Under the pieces are notes generated by a model that saw nothing but the letters and a program-made list of their open reading frames with translations, did not search any database and was not told the DNA's origin. A stretch of DNA of 9,011 nt from Clostridiales bacterium. Lineage in GTDB: Bacteria > Bacillota > Clostridia > Lachnospirales > Anaerotignaceae. The position numbers were made by a program, and so were the translations under genes. Positions 1 through 8,986 of the stretch are shown piece by piece; the stretch's first letter is position 1, and each line of letters begins with the position of its first letter. Location: positions 1 to 9,011 of the forward strand of contig JAJQDF010000239.1 of NCBI GenBank assembly GCA_021202325.1, written 5' to 3'.

Positions 1-39
1 ATTACCATTTTCGCTTCTCGATTTCTTATAATATGCGCT

Positions 40-51
40 GTGTGTCCACAC
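40..51. repeat. 12-bp inverted repeat upstream of the operon promoter
   Basis: The sequence GTGTG-TC-CACAC is a perfect 5-bp inverted repeat with a 2-base centre. It lies about ten bases upstream of the -35 box of the operon promoter. Together with the neighbouring palindrome at 54-63 it could be part of a regulator binding site. It could also be chance or the remains of an upstream element. I do not recognise it as the site of a known regulator. Confidence 0.4.
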
Positions 52-53
52 CT

Positions 54-63
54 AACTTAAGTT
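54..63. promoter_or_regulatory. Perfect 10-bp palindrome overlapping the -35 box (candidate operator)
   Basis: AACTTAAGTT is a perfect 10-bp palindrome whose last two bases are the first two bases of the -35 hexamer TTGACA (62-67). A dimeric repressor bound here would block RNA polymerase. The palindrome is seen directly. Its use as an operator is inferred, and short palindromes arise often in AT-rich DNA. Confidence 0.35.
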
Positions 64-90
64 GACATTTGACGTTTTATTACGTATAAT
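62..90 (+). promoter_or_regulatory. Sigma-A-type promoter of the V-ATPase operon
   Basis: The -35 box TTGACA (62-67) and -10 box TATAAT (85-90) both match the housekeeping sigma-70/sigma-A consensus at all six positions, and the 17-bp spacer is optimal. Transcription would start near position 97, giving a leader of about 170 bases before ntpF. No other promoter in the window matches as well. An unregulated promoter of this quality should be strong, so control by a repressor or by leader RNA structure is plausible. Confidence 0.85.
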
Positions 91-105
91 TTTATATAAG
101 AAATT

Positions 106-134
106 TTGACTTAATGAAAAAAAAGACTGTTAAT
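106..134 (+). promoter_or_regulatory. Possible weak second promoter in the leader
   Basis: TTGACT (106-111, 5 of 6 consensus) is followed after 17 bases by GTTAAT (129-134, 4 of 6 consensus). Its transcript would begin near 141, where the first leader hairpin begins. The region is extremely AT-rich, so a match of this quality may be chance. Confidence 0.2.
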
Positions 135-140
135 TCAAAT

Positions 141-177
141 TTTATTTGTTAAGAAAGTTTACAAATAAATTTCTTAA
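141..177 (+). promoter_or_regulatory. Two alternative hairpins in the 5' leader
   Basis: Two perfect stems share this stretch. Stem 1 pairs 141-149 with 161-169 (9 bp, TTTATTTGT with ACAAATAAA, 11-base loop). Stem 2 pairs 149-156 with 170-177 (8 bp, TTAAGAAA with TTTCTTAA). The left arm of stem 2 lies in the loop of stem 1. With no linker bases between the crossing arms, both are unlikely to form together, so they read as alternatives. Both stems are almost all A-U and individually weak. They may be leader RNA structure or simply AT-rich dyads in DNA. Confidence 0.35.
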
Positions 178-194
178 AACATTTAAAGTTAATT

Positions 195-224
195 TTGATA
201 TTATAAGGCGTTTAAGCCGATAAT
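195..224 (+). promoter_or_regulatory. Possible proximal promoter before ntpF
   Basis: TTGATA (195-200) and GATAAT (219-224) each match consensus at 5 of 6 positions, with an 18-bp spacer. A start near 231 would leave a short leader that skips all the upstream hairpins and keeps the ntpF ribosome binding site. It overlaps the inverted repeat at 198-226. AT-rich background makes chance matches likely. Confidence 0.25.
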
Positions 225-226
225 AT
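198..226 (+). promoter_or_regulatory. Hairpin in the 5' leader with a GGC/GCC apical stem
   Basis: ATATTAT (198-204) pairs perfectly with ATAATAT (220-226). After a small AA/G internal loop, GGC (207-209) pairs with GCC (216-218) around a 6-base loop. This is the only G/C-containing stem in the leader. It ends about 28 bases before the ntpF ribosome binding site. No T-run follows, so it is not a terminator. A role in mRNA stability or regulator binding is possible but not shown. Confidence 0.4.
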
Positions 227-268
227 ATAAAGTAAAAAATAAGTTTATGCAAAAGAGGTGAGGAAAGA

Positions 269-581
269 ATGGCGTTAGACATTATAAAAGATATTGTTGA
301 GGCTGAATCTAAGGCTGATGATATGATCAAGAATGCCGAGGCTCAAGCAGCGTCACTCAAAGCTGAGGCAGAGAAAAAGAGTGCGGCAATACTTGCTGAT
401 GCCAAACAGAAATCAAAGGAGGCGCTTAATTCAGCGTCGGAGGTTGCTATTGACGAAAGTAAGGAGGCTGTATCCAAGATCGCCGAAAAAGCTGAACTTG
501 ATTGCAGAAAGGTCAAAGAGGCGGCTTCTCTCAAAAAAGAGGAGGCAATTCAAGCCGTAATCGGAAAGGTTGTGGGAATCA

Positions 582-595
<14 letters not shown>
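269..595 (+). CDS. ntpF: V/A-type ATPase peripheral stalk subunit (subunit G/H, NtpF-like)
   Basis: This 108-residue protein is the small partner of NtpE in the peripheral stalks that hold the A3B3 head still against the rotor. Nearly the whole chain is rich in Ala, Glu and Lys, with heptad-like spacing (about residues 5-95), as expected for a long coiled-coil helix. It has no signal peptide or membrane segment. The short C-terminal end IGKVVGINGNS looks like the ending common in the AhaH/NtpF family. Length fits the family (about 100-110). The ATG at 269 follows the ribosome binding site GAGGTGAGG (255-263). It is the first gene of the operon, and its last 14 bases overlap the start of ntpI, which suggests translational coupling. 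Low-complexity sequence makes family assignment depend partly on position, but the context is decisive. Confidence 0.93.
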
Positions 596-3052
<2,457 letters not shown>

Positions 3053-3063
3053 ATATAGAAGAA

Positions 3064-3078
3064 AAGGAGGATACTCCT
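3064..3078 (+). promoter_or_regulatory. ntpE ribosome binding site inside a small hairpin
   Basis: The ntpE ribosome binding site AAGGAGG (3064-3070) lies 8 bases before the ATG. Its AGGAG (3065-3069) is exactly complementary to CTCCT (3074-3078), giving a 5-bp stem with a GATA loop that ends directly against the ATG at 3079. If it forms, the stem hides the ribosome binding site. The pairing is seen in the sequence; an effect on translation is inferred. Confidence 0.5.
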
Positions 3079-3642
3079 ATGAATGATGGCAGAATTATTA
3101 TTGACAAAATAATAGCCGATGCCGATGAGGCAGTTAATAAAATATTATCTGAAGCAAAGGATGCCGCAGATGCCATAATTGGTGCTGCGGAGGATAAGGC
3201 TGCTAAGGAGAAAACAAAAAACGATAAAATAGTTGCTGACGAAAAGGAAAAGGTTGTATCAAAACAAATTTCCGGCGCCGAAATGGATGCCAAAAAGTCA
3301 GTTCTTTCTGCAAAGCAGGAAATTTTTGAAGAGGTTATCAGTGAAGCTGAATCAAGACTTGTAAACCTTCCTGATGCCGAGTATGCCGATGTCATCGGTA
3401 AAATGCTTGACAGTATGGATAAAGGCCTTGGCACAGAGGTTGTGGTATCGGCTAAGGATAAAGGGAGACTTGCTGATGTTATTGCATCAAAGGGATTTAC
3501 TCTTTCCAATGAAACGGCAGATATCAACGGCGGACTGATAATCAAAAACGGTGATATTGAATACAACTACTCATTCGGCTCAATAATTGCAATTGAAAGA
3601 GAAGATATACAGCAAATCGCAGCAAAAATTCTTTTTGAGTAA
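3079..3642 (+). CDS. ntpE: V/A-type ATPase peripheral stalk subunit E
   Basis: NtpE pairs with NtpF to form the peripheral stalks linking NtpI to the top of the A3B3 head. The 187-residue protein has a charged Ala/Glu/Lys-rich helical N-terminal half (about 5-95, coiled coil) and a compact C-terminal domain (about 95-187). The C-terminal domain contains GGLIIKNGDIEYNYSFGSI (from residue 151), a typical E-subunit motif that contacts the head. Length is close to the family's usual 185-200 residues. There is no signal peptide or membrane segment. It starts 26 bases after ntpK, and its ribosome binding site can fold into a small hairpin. The ntpC ribosome binding site begins at the ntpE stop codon. 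Confidence 0.95.
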   Translation: MNDGRIIIDKIIADADEAVNKILSEAKDAADAIIGAAEDKAAKEKTKNDKIVADEKEKVVSKQISGAEMDAKKSVLSAKQEIFEEVISEAESRLVNLPDAEYADVIGKMLDSMDKGLGTEVVVSAKDKGRLADVIASKGFTLSNETADINGGLIIKNGDIEYNYSFGSIIAIEREDIQQIAAKILFE

Positions 3643-3654
3643 GGAGGGGTACGG

Positions 3655-4632
3655 ATGTCAAAAAACAAAATCTACCCTTTCGCAGTTGCGGTAGTACGTA
3701 CTAAGGAAAATAACCTTATATCGAAGGATCAGCTTATGCATATGGCTGAAGCGGCAACCCCCGAGGAGGCCTTGAGAGTTCTTACGGAAAACGGTTACGG
3801 TGAGCTTCCGGCAAGTGAAATCCACGATTTTGAGAAGCTTCTTTCCGCACAGCTTACGGATATGTACAGGTCGTTGGCCGGACTTACTCCGGATGAAAAG
3901 CTGGTTGATATTTTCCTTTACAAAAATGATTATCATAACATAAAAGTGCTTATTAAGCAGGAGCTTTCCGGAGTAAACGGCGAAGAATACCTTATTGACG
4001 GCGGAACAATACCGCTCGACAGGTTAAAAGAGGCCTTTGCAGAAAGAAAGTTCTCTGAAATAGCTGAGATAGACAGCAAGGCTGTAAACGATGCCATGGA
4101 GGCCTATTCCAAGACAAAGGATGGAAGATATATAGATATTATTCTTGACAAAGCTTGTTTTGAAACAATGACAAAGGCCGCCAAAAGGACTAAAAACGAT
4201 TATATAATAGGATATGTTGCGCTTCTTGCTGACGTTACTAATATAAAAACATTTGTGAGGGTTAAGCGCCTCGGAAAAACCTATAAGCTCTTTGATGAAG
4301 CATACGTTTTGGGCGGAAAGCTTGGAAAAGATGTGTTTGAGAAGGCTTATGAAAGTGAAAATCCTGCGGCTGTGCTTTCCGATGTCGGATACAAACAGAT
4401 TTGTGAGGACTGCATGAAAGTAAGCTTCACAGAGTTTGAAAAGAATTGTGACAACTATCTTATGTCCTATGTAAAGGATGCAAAGTATAAATCTCTTACG
4501 CCGGAGCCCATAGTCGGATATATACTCGGCAAGGAAACCGAGATAAAATGCGTAAGGATTATTATGACCTGCAAGCTTAATAACATTGATGCAGACACGA
4601 TTAAAGAAAGGGTGAGAGAAGCATATGTCTAA
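3655..4632 (+). CDS. ntpC: V/A-type ATPase central rotor adaptor subunit C (subunit d-like)
   Basis: Subunit C (the counterpart of eukaryotic subunit d) is a funnel-shaped helical protein on the cytoplasmic face of the NtpK ring. It connects the ring to the NtpD-NtpG shaft. The 325-residue protein is soluble and mostly helical in character. It begins with YPFAVAVVRTKENNLI, matching the family's conserved N-terminus of the form Y-A-x-A-R-x-R-x-x-E-x-x-L. Family members are usually 320-350 residues, so it is full length. The strong site AAGGAGG (3641-3647) is 7 bases from the ATG and fixes the start. The last 8 bases overlap ntpG, which points to coupled translation of these two rotor proteins. 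Sequence conservation in this family is low, so order and length support the call strongly. Confidence 0.95.
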   Translation: MSKNKIYPFAVAVVRTKENNLISKDQLMHMAEAATPEEALRVLTENGYGELPASEIHDFEKLLSAQLTDMYRSLAGLTPDEKLVDIFLYKNDYHNIKVLIKQELSGVNGEEYLIDGGTIPLDRLKEAFAERKFSEIAEIDSKAVNDAMEAYSKTKDGRYIDIILDKACFETMTKAAKRTKNDYIIGYVALLADVTNIKTFVRVKRLGKTYKLFDEAYVLGGKLGKDVFEKAYESENPAAVLSDVGYKQICEDCMKVSFTEFEKNCDNYLMSYVKDAKYKSLTPEPIVGYILGKETEIKCVRIIMTCKLNNIDADTIKERVREAYV

Positions 4633-4942
4633 AGTAGGAATTATCGGAGATAAGGACAGTATTATGGGCTTCCTCGCTCTTGGCATAGATACATTCCCAG
4701 CATATGAGGCTGATGAGATTAAGAAAACTATCCACAAGCTCGTAGAGGAAGATTATGCTATCATATATATAACCGAACAGGCAAGTCTTCTTGCAAAGGA
4801 CTTTATAGCGAGATATAAAGACAATCCGCTACCGGCTATTATCGTTATTCCCGGTATAGGCGGCAGCATGGGACTTGGCATGAATGAAATCAGAGAATCC
4901 AGCAAACGAGCAATCGGAGTGGATATTCTGTTTAATGACTGA
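4625..4942 (+). CDS. ntpG: V/A-type ATPase central shaft subunit F (NtpG)
   Basis: NtpG, called subunit F in general V-ATPase naming, binds NtpD to form the rotating central shaft. The 105-residue protein has the expected small alpha/beta fold. It starts with a glycine-rich first strand and helix, [18 protein letters not shown] (residues 4-21), and has a later strand and turn, [11 protein letters not shown], near residue 70. The C-terminal helix holds [12 protein letters not shown]. Usual family length is about 100-110. It starts inside ntpC (8-base overlap). Its ribosome binding site, AAAGGGTGAG (4607-4616), is imperfect and sits in the ntpC coding sequence. The stop is followed after 11 bases by the likely ntpA start. 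Confidence 0.96.
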   Translation: MSKVGIIGDKDSIMGFLALGIDTFPAYEADEIKKTIHKLVEEDYAIIYITEQASLLAKDFIARYKDNPLPAIIVIPGIGGSMGLGMNEIRESSKRAIGVDILFND

Positions 4943-4953
4943 GAGTGAGGTTG

Positions 4954-6738
4954 ATGACAAAAATGAAAACAGGTACAGTAGTAAAAGTATCAGGCCCCCT
5001 GGTCGTTGCCGAGGGCATGAGAGATGCTAATATGTCTGACGTTGTACGTGTTTCTTCAAAGCACCTTATTGGTGAGATAATTGAGATACACGGTGACAGA
5101 GCGTCGATTCAGGTATATGAGGAAACAAGCGGACTTGGCCCCGGCGAGCAGGTAGTATCAACCGGTATGCCTATGAGCGTTGAGCTTGGCCCCGGACTTA
5201 TTTCTACTATTTATGACGGTATCCAGCGTCCTTTGGAAGCCCTCTATAATGTCAGCGGAAATAATATCCAAAGAGGTGTTGAGGTTCCTTCTCTTAACAG
5301 AGAAAAGAAGTGGGATTTCACTCCCAGCAAAGCCGTAGGCGACAAAGTAGTTTCAGGCGACATTGTCGGAGTTGTCCAGGAATCACCTGTAGTTGAATGC
5401 CGTATCATGGTTCCCGTTGGACTGAACGGTACAATAAAGGAAATAAATGCCGGCAGCTTCACAGTCGAGGAAACAGTTGCTGTTATTACCGATGAAAAGG
5501 GCAACGATGTTCCCATGACAATGATGCAGAAATGGCCGGTTCGTAAGGAAAGACCTTATAAAGAGAAGAAAACTCCCGATGCACTCCTTGTTACAGGACA
5601 GCGAGTAATCGATACATTCTTCCCCATAACAAAGGGCGGAGTTGCCGCTATTCCCGGACCTTTTGGAAGCGGAAAAACAGTTACACAGCATCAGCTGGCA
5701 AAATGGTCGGATGCTGATATAGTTGTATACATCGGCTGCGGCGAGCGTGGTAATGAGATGACGGACGTTCTTAACGAATTCCCTGAACTGAAAGACCCCA
5801 GAACAGGCGAATCCCTTATGCAGAGAACTGTTCTTATTGCAAATACATCGGATATGCCCGTTGCCGCTCGTGAAGCTTCAATATACACAGGAATTACAAT
5901 TGCTGAGTATTTCAGAGACATGGGCTACAGCGTAGCACTTATGGCAGACTCCACATCACGTTGGGCCGAGGCTCTCCGTGAGATGAGCGGACGTCTTGAG
6001 GAAATGCCCGGCGAGGAAGGTTATCCTGCTTATCTTGGAAGCCGTCTTGCACAGTTCTATGAGAGAGCCGGCAGAGTATTCTGCCTTGGCAGCGATGAGA
6101 GAGAGGGGACTCTTACAGCTATCGGAGCTGTTTCACCTCCCGGCGGTGATACATCAGAGCCCGTATCCCAGGCAACACTTCGTATAGTTAAGGTTTTCTG
6201 GGGACTCGATGCTTCACTGGCATATAAACGTCACTTCCCGGCTATCAACTGGCTTACAAGCTATTCACTTTATCAGGATAAGGTTGATGCTTGGGCAGAT
6301 AAACACGTAAATGAGAATTTCTCAGAACATAGAACAGAAGCTATGAAGCTGCTCCAGCTGGAAGCCGAACTTCAGGAAATTGTACAGCTTGTCGGTGTAG
6401 ATTCACTTTCTGCTCCTGACAGACTTATACTTGAGGTTTCACGTTCCATCCGTGAGGACTTCCTTCATCAGAACTCGTTCCATGATGTAGATACATTTAC
6501 ATCTTTGCTCAAACAGTACAGAATGCTTGACCTTATACTTTATTTCTATCATAAGGCAAGAAAAGCCATTGATGAGGGAGTAAGCATACTTAAGCTTATA
6601 CAGATTCCAGCACTTGAGAGAATAGGAAGAGCGAAATATGTAAGAGAAAGAAATGTAACAAAGGAATATGACGAAATCCTTGCTGATATTGATTCACAGA
6701 TTGATGATCTTATAAAAGAGGGGGCTGAGGAGTTATGA
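4954..6738 (+). CDS. ntpA: V/A-type ATPase catalytic subunit A
   Basis: NtpA is the ATP-hydrolysing or ATP-forming subunit, with three copies alternating with NtpB in the head. With the start at 4954 it has 594 residues, near the 593 of E. hirae NtpA. Domains in order are an N-terminal beta barrel (about 1-75), the inserted bulge domain typical of A subunits (about 115-190), the nucleotide-binding domain (about 195-440) and a helical C-terminal domain. The P-loop is GPFGSGKT (235-242; Lys241, Thr242). The catalytic glutamate is Glu264 in [15 protein letters not shown] (332-337) is also conserved. Start choice is uncertain: in-frame GTG 4945, TTG 4951, ATG 4954 and ATG 4963 are all possible, with GAGAGTGAGG (4941-4950) as ribosome binding site. 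ATG 4963 ([12 protein letters not shown]) aligns best with known N-termini and would give 591 residues. The stop overlaps the ntpB start. Confidence 0.97.
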   Translation: MTKMKTGTVVKVSGPLVVAEGMRDANMSDVVRVSSKHLIGEIIEIHGDRASIQVYEETSGLGPGEQVVSTGMPMSVELGPGLISTIYDGIQRPLEALYNVSGNNIQRGVEVPSLNREKKWDFTPSKAVGDKVVSGDIVGVVQESPVVECRIMVPVGLNGTIKEINAGSFTVEETVAVITDEKGNDVPMTMMQKWPVRKERPYKEKKTPDALLVTGQRVIDTFFPITKGGVAAIPGPFGSGKTVTQHQLAKWSDADIVVYIGCGERGNEMTDVLNEFPELKDPRTGESLMQRTVLIANTSDMPVAAREASIYTGITIAEYFRDMGYSVALMADSTSRWAEALREMSGRLEEMPGEEGYPAYLGSRLAQFYERAGRVFCLGSDEREGTLTAIGAVSPPGGDTSEPVSQATLRIVKVFWGLDASLAYKRHFPAINWLTSYSLYQDKVDAWADKHVNENFSEHRTEAMKLLQLEAELQEIVQLVGVDSLSAPDRLILEVSRSIREDFLHQNSFHDVDTFTSLLKQYRMLDLILYFYHKARKAIDEGVSILKLIQIPALERIGRAKYVRERNVTKEYDEILADIDSQIDDLIKEGAEEL

Positions 6739-8111
6739 TAAAAGAATATAGATCTATTCAGGAAGTAGCCGGCCCTCTTATGCTTGTTACCGGAGTAGAA
6801 GGCGTAACCTATGACGAGCTTGGTGAAATTGAGCTTGCAAGCGGTGAAACAAGACGCTGTAAGGTTCTTGAGGTTAACGGGGATACAGCACTTGTACAGC
6901 TTTTCGAAAGTGCCGCAGGTATCAACCTTGCAGAAAGTAAAGTTAGATTTTTAGGGAAATCACTGGACTTTGGCGTATCTCCCGACATACTCGGACGAGT
7001 ATTCAGCGGAATGGGCAAGCCCATTGACGGCGGCCCCGAAATAATTCCCGAGAAAAGAATGGATATTAACGGAGCACCTATAAACCCGGCGGCCAGAGAA
7101 TATCCTGCTGAGTTTATCCAGACCGGTGTTTCCGCCATTGACGGACTTAACACACTGGTTAGAGGACAGAAGCTTCCCATTTTCTCAGGCTCAGGACTTC
7201 CTCATTCACAGCTTGCTGTACAGATAGCACGTCAGGCTAAGGTTAGAAATTCCGATTCTAAATTCGCCGTTGTATTTGCCGCTGTCGGTATTACATTCGA
7301 GGATGCGGAGTTCTTCATTGACGACTTTAGAAAAACAGGCGCCATTGACCGTTCTGTTGTATTTGTAAACCTTGCCAACGACCCTGCCGTAGAACGTATT
7401 TCTACACCTCGTATGGCTCTTACAGCCGCCGAATATCTTGCTTTCGAGCAGGATATGCACGTACTTGTAATTATCACTGATATTACAAACTACGCAGAGG
7501 CTCTTCGTGAGATTTCTGCCGCTAAGAAAGAGGTTCCCGGACGCCGAGGCTATCCCGGATATCTTTATACCGACCTTGCCACAATGTATGAAAGAGCCGG
7601 TAAAATAAAGGGCAAAGAAGGATCTATCACAATGATTCCTATTCTTACCATGCCCGAGGATGACAAGACACATCCCATTCCTGACCTTACAGGATATATC
7701 ACAGAGGGACAGATAATACTTTCCCGTGACCTTTATAAAAAGGGAGTTCAGCCCCCTATAAACGTACTTCCTTCGCTTTCACGTCTGAAGGATAAAGGTA
7801 TCGGTAAAGGAAGAACTAGAGAAGACCATGCTGACACATTGAATCAGCTTTTCGCCGCTTACTCTAGAGGTAAGGATGCTAAAGAACTTATGGCTATCCT
7901 TGGTGAATCCGCACTTTCGGACATTGATAAACTCTATGCTAAGTTTGCCGATGAATTCGAAAATGAATATGTTTCACAGGGCTTCACTACGGATCGTTCT
8001 ATAGAGGAAACCCTTGAAATAGGCTGGAAGCTTCTCAGGATACTTCCCAGAAGTGAGCTTAAGAGAATCAGCGATGAATATCTTGACAAATATTATTCGG
8101 AAAACGAATAA
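6735..8111 (+). CDS. ntpB: V/A-type ATPase regulatory (non-catalytic) subunit B
   Basis: NtpB alternates with NtpA in the head and completes the catalytic sites at the A-B interfaces. The 458-residue length equals that of E. hirae NtpB. It has an N-terminal beta barrel (about 1-75), a nucleotide-binding-like domain and a helical C-terminal domain. The P-loop is degenerate: FSGSGLPHS (150-158) lacks the GK[ST] core, as expected for B subunits that do not hydrolyse ATP. The arginine finger that reaches the ATP bound in NtpA is Arg350 in [10 protein letters not shown], the same number as in E. hirae. The ATG overlaps the ntpA stop in a 4-base ATGA, the usual sign of translational coupling, which suits a 1:1 need for A and B. 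GAGGGGG and GAGGAG upstream (6718-6732) can serve as ribosome binding site. Confidence 0.97.
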   Translation: MIKEYRSIQEVAGPLMLVTGVEGVTYDELGEIELASGETRRCKVLEVNGDTALVQLFESAAGINLAESKVRFLGKSLDFGVSPDILGRVFSGMGKPIDGGPEIIPEKRMDINGAPINPAAREYPAEFIQTGVSAIDGLNTLVRGQKLPIFSGSGLPHSQLAVQIARQAKVRNSDSKFAVVFAAVGITFEDAEFFIDDFRKTGAIDRSVVFVNLANDPAVERISTPRMALTAAEYLAFEQDMHVLVIITDITNYAEALREISAAKKEVPGRRGYPGYLYTDLATMYERAGKIKGKEGSITMIPILTMPEDDKTHPIPDLTGYITEGQIILSRDLYKKGVQPPINVLPSLSRLKDKGIGKGRTREDHADTLNQLFAAYSRGKDAKELMAILGESALSDIDKLYAKFADEFENEYVSQGFTTDRSIEETLEIGWKLLRILPRSELKRISDEYLDKYYSENE

Positions 8112-8124
8112 GTATCGCTTTTTT
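8093..8124 (+). terminator. Weak hairpin plus T6 tract between ntpB and ntpD (possible attenuator)
   Basis: A 7-bp perfect stem pairs 8093-8099 with 8105-8111 around the loop GAAAA, and it covers the ntpB stop codon. A run of six T's follows at 8119-8124, seven bases after the stem. The stem is mostly A-U and the T-run is displaced, so this is not a standard terminator. Ribosomes finishing ntpB would also open the stem. Partial termination or RNA processing here is possible. Confidence 0.3.
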
Positions 8125-8141
8125 GAAGGGAGTGATAAACT

Positions 8142-8840
8142 TTGGCAAGATTAAATGTAAATCCAACCCGAATGGAGCAGGCAAGACTTAAAAAACAGCT
8201 TGCTACGGCTACTAGGGGACATAAGCTTCTCAAAGACAAGCTTGATGAGCTTATGAAACAGTTCCTCGATATAGTAAGGGAAAACAAAAAATTACGTGAA
8301 GAGGCCGAAGCGTCTTTGAATGAGGCATACAAAAGCTTCATTATAGCCAGAGCGGTAATGAATGAGGAATATATGGGCGAGGCTCTTATGATGCCCGGAA
8401 AATTAGTAGAGGTTTCTGTTAGCGAGAAAAACATAATGAGTGTCCATGTGCCTTGCTTCCAGTTCAACACCAGTGACGAGGAAAAATCTGATGTTTGCCC
8501 TTACGGATATGCTTTCACATCCGCAGAGCTTGACAGTGCAGTAGCTGCATTTTCAGCAGCTATGGAGCCTTTGCTTAGACTGGCTGAAAGCGAAAAGAGC
8601 GCGCAGCTCCTTGCTCAGGAAATAGAAAAAACCAGAAGGCGTGTAAATGCGCTTGAAAACGTAATGATTCCAAACTATGAGGAAACAATACGATATATAA
8701 GAATTAAGCTCGAAGAAAACGACAGAGCTAGTACAACCAGAATGATGAAGGTTAAAGATATGATTGCTCAGAAGGCAATCGATGACAGGAAAAAGCAGGA
8801 TGCAGTTCAGATGGCAAAGGCTGAACAGAATGCTGTTTAA
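8142..8840 (+). CDS. ntpD: V/A-type ATPase central shaft subunit D
   Basis: NtpD is the long coiled-coil shaft that turns inside the A3B3 head and drives or is driven by ATP turnover, with NtpG bound to its side. The 232-residue protein begins MARLNVNPTRMEQARLKKQL, the family's conserved start. It has a helical N-terminal arm (about 1-75), a middle hairpin-like domain (about 75-145) and a helical C-terminal arm with RRVNALENVMIP (166-177), a strong D-subunit motif. Length is slightly above the 210 of E. hirae NtpD; the extra residues seem to be a Lys/Gln-rich C-terminal tail. The start codon is TTG at 8142, set by AAGGGAG (8126-8132) nine bases upstream and by the conserved N-terminus. This is the only gene in the operon that clearly uses a non-ATG start. 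It is the last gene before the terminator. Confidence 0.96.
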   Translation: MARLNVNPTRMEQARLKKQLATATRGHKLLKDKLDELMKQFLDIVRENKKLREEAEASLNEAYKSFIIARAVMNEEYMGEALMMPGKLVEVSVSEKNIMSVHVPCFQFNTSDEEKSDVCPYGYAFTSAELDSAVAAFSAAMEPLLRLAESEKSAQLLAQEIEKTRRRVNALENVMIPNYEETIRYIRIKLEENDRASTTRMMKVKDMIAQKAIDDRKKQDAVQMAKAEQNAV

Positions 8841-8859
8841 TATTTCAATCCATATTGAG

Positions 8860-8888
8860 AGGAAGCTCAGAAATGGGCTTCTTTTCTT
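8860..8888 (+). terminator. Intrinsic terminator of the V-ATPase operon
   Basis: A stem pairs 8862-8869 (GAAGCTCA) with 8874-8881 (TGGGCTTC) in 8 bp, including one G-U pair, closed by a stable GAAA tetraloop. It can be extended outward by two weaker pairs. The T-rich tail TTTTCTT follows at once. It lies 20 bases after the ntpD stop and should end the nine-gene transcript. This is the clearest terminator in the window and shows that no ntpH/ntpJ-like gene belongs to this transcript. Confidence 0.85.
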
Positions 8889-8927
8889 ATATTGAATAAT
8901 GTGTGAATATATTTCTTACAGCTTTTA

Positions 8928-8962
8928 TATAATAAATTTATTTGTATACAAAAAGATATAAT
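8928..8962 (+). promoter_or_regulatory. -10-like boxes and a palindrome ahead of a possible next transcription unit
   Basis: Perfect TATAAT hexamers occur at 8928-8933 and 8957-8962. No good -35 box lies at the right distance from either, so promoter calls are weak. A perfect 12-bp palindrome, TTTGTATACAAA, spans 8941-8952 just upstream of the second box. The region is about 80% A/T, so isolated -10 matches are expected by chance. Confidence 0.25.
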
Positions 8963-8967
8963 ATATA

Positions 8968-8986
8968 GAAAAAACGTAGTTTTTTC
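8968..8986. repeat. Perfect 8-bp inverted repeat of A6/T6 type
   Basis: GAAAAAAC (8968-8975) and GTTTTTTC (8979-8986) form a perfect stem around GTA. If the TATAAT at 8957-8962 is used, RNA would start near 8969 and this would form the 5' end of the transcript. The stem is AT-only except for its two end pairs, and it lacks a following T-run, so it is not a typical terminator on the + strand. Confidence 0.45.

Noticed and set aside
21..32. TATAAT at 27-32 as another operon promoter
   Set aside because: No acceptable -35 box lies at 16-18 bases upstream. The promoter at 62-90 is far better.
141..177. H-type pseudoknot formed by the two leader stems
   Set aside because: The arms cross as in a pseudoknot, but there are no linker bases to span the helices, so simultaneous folding is not geometrically reasonable. 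They are treated as alternatives.
142..330. 62-codon open frame on the minus strand across the leader and the ntpF start
   Set aside because: Its N-terminal part is antisense to ntpF and the rest is AT-rich leader. It has no ribosome binding site and no recognisable product.
4024..4737. 237-codon open frame on the minus strand across ntpC and ntpG
   Set aside because: It is antisense to two clearly real, overlapping genes. The translation looks like a reverse-complement artefact with no family motif.
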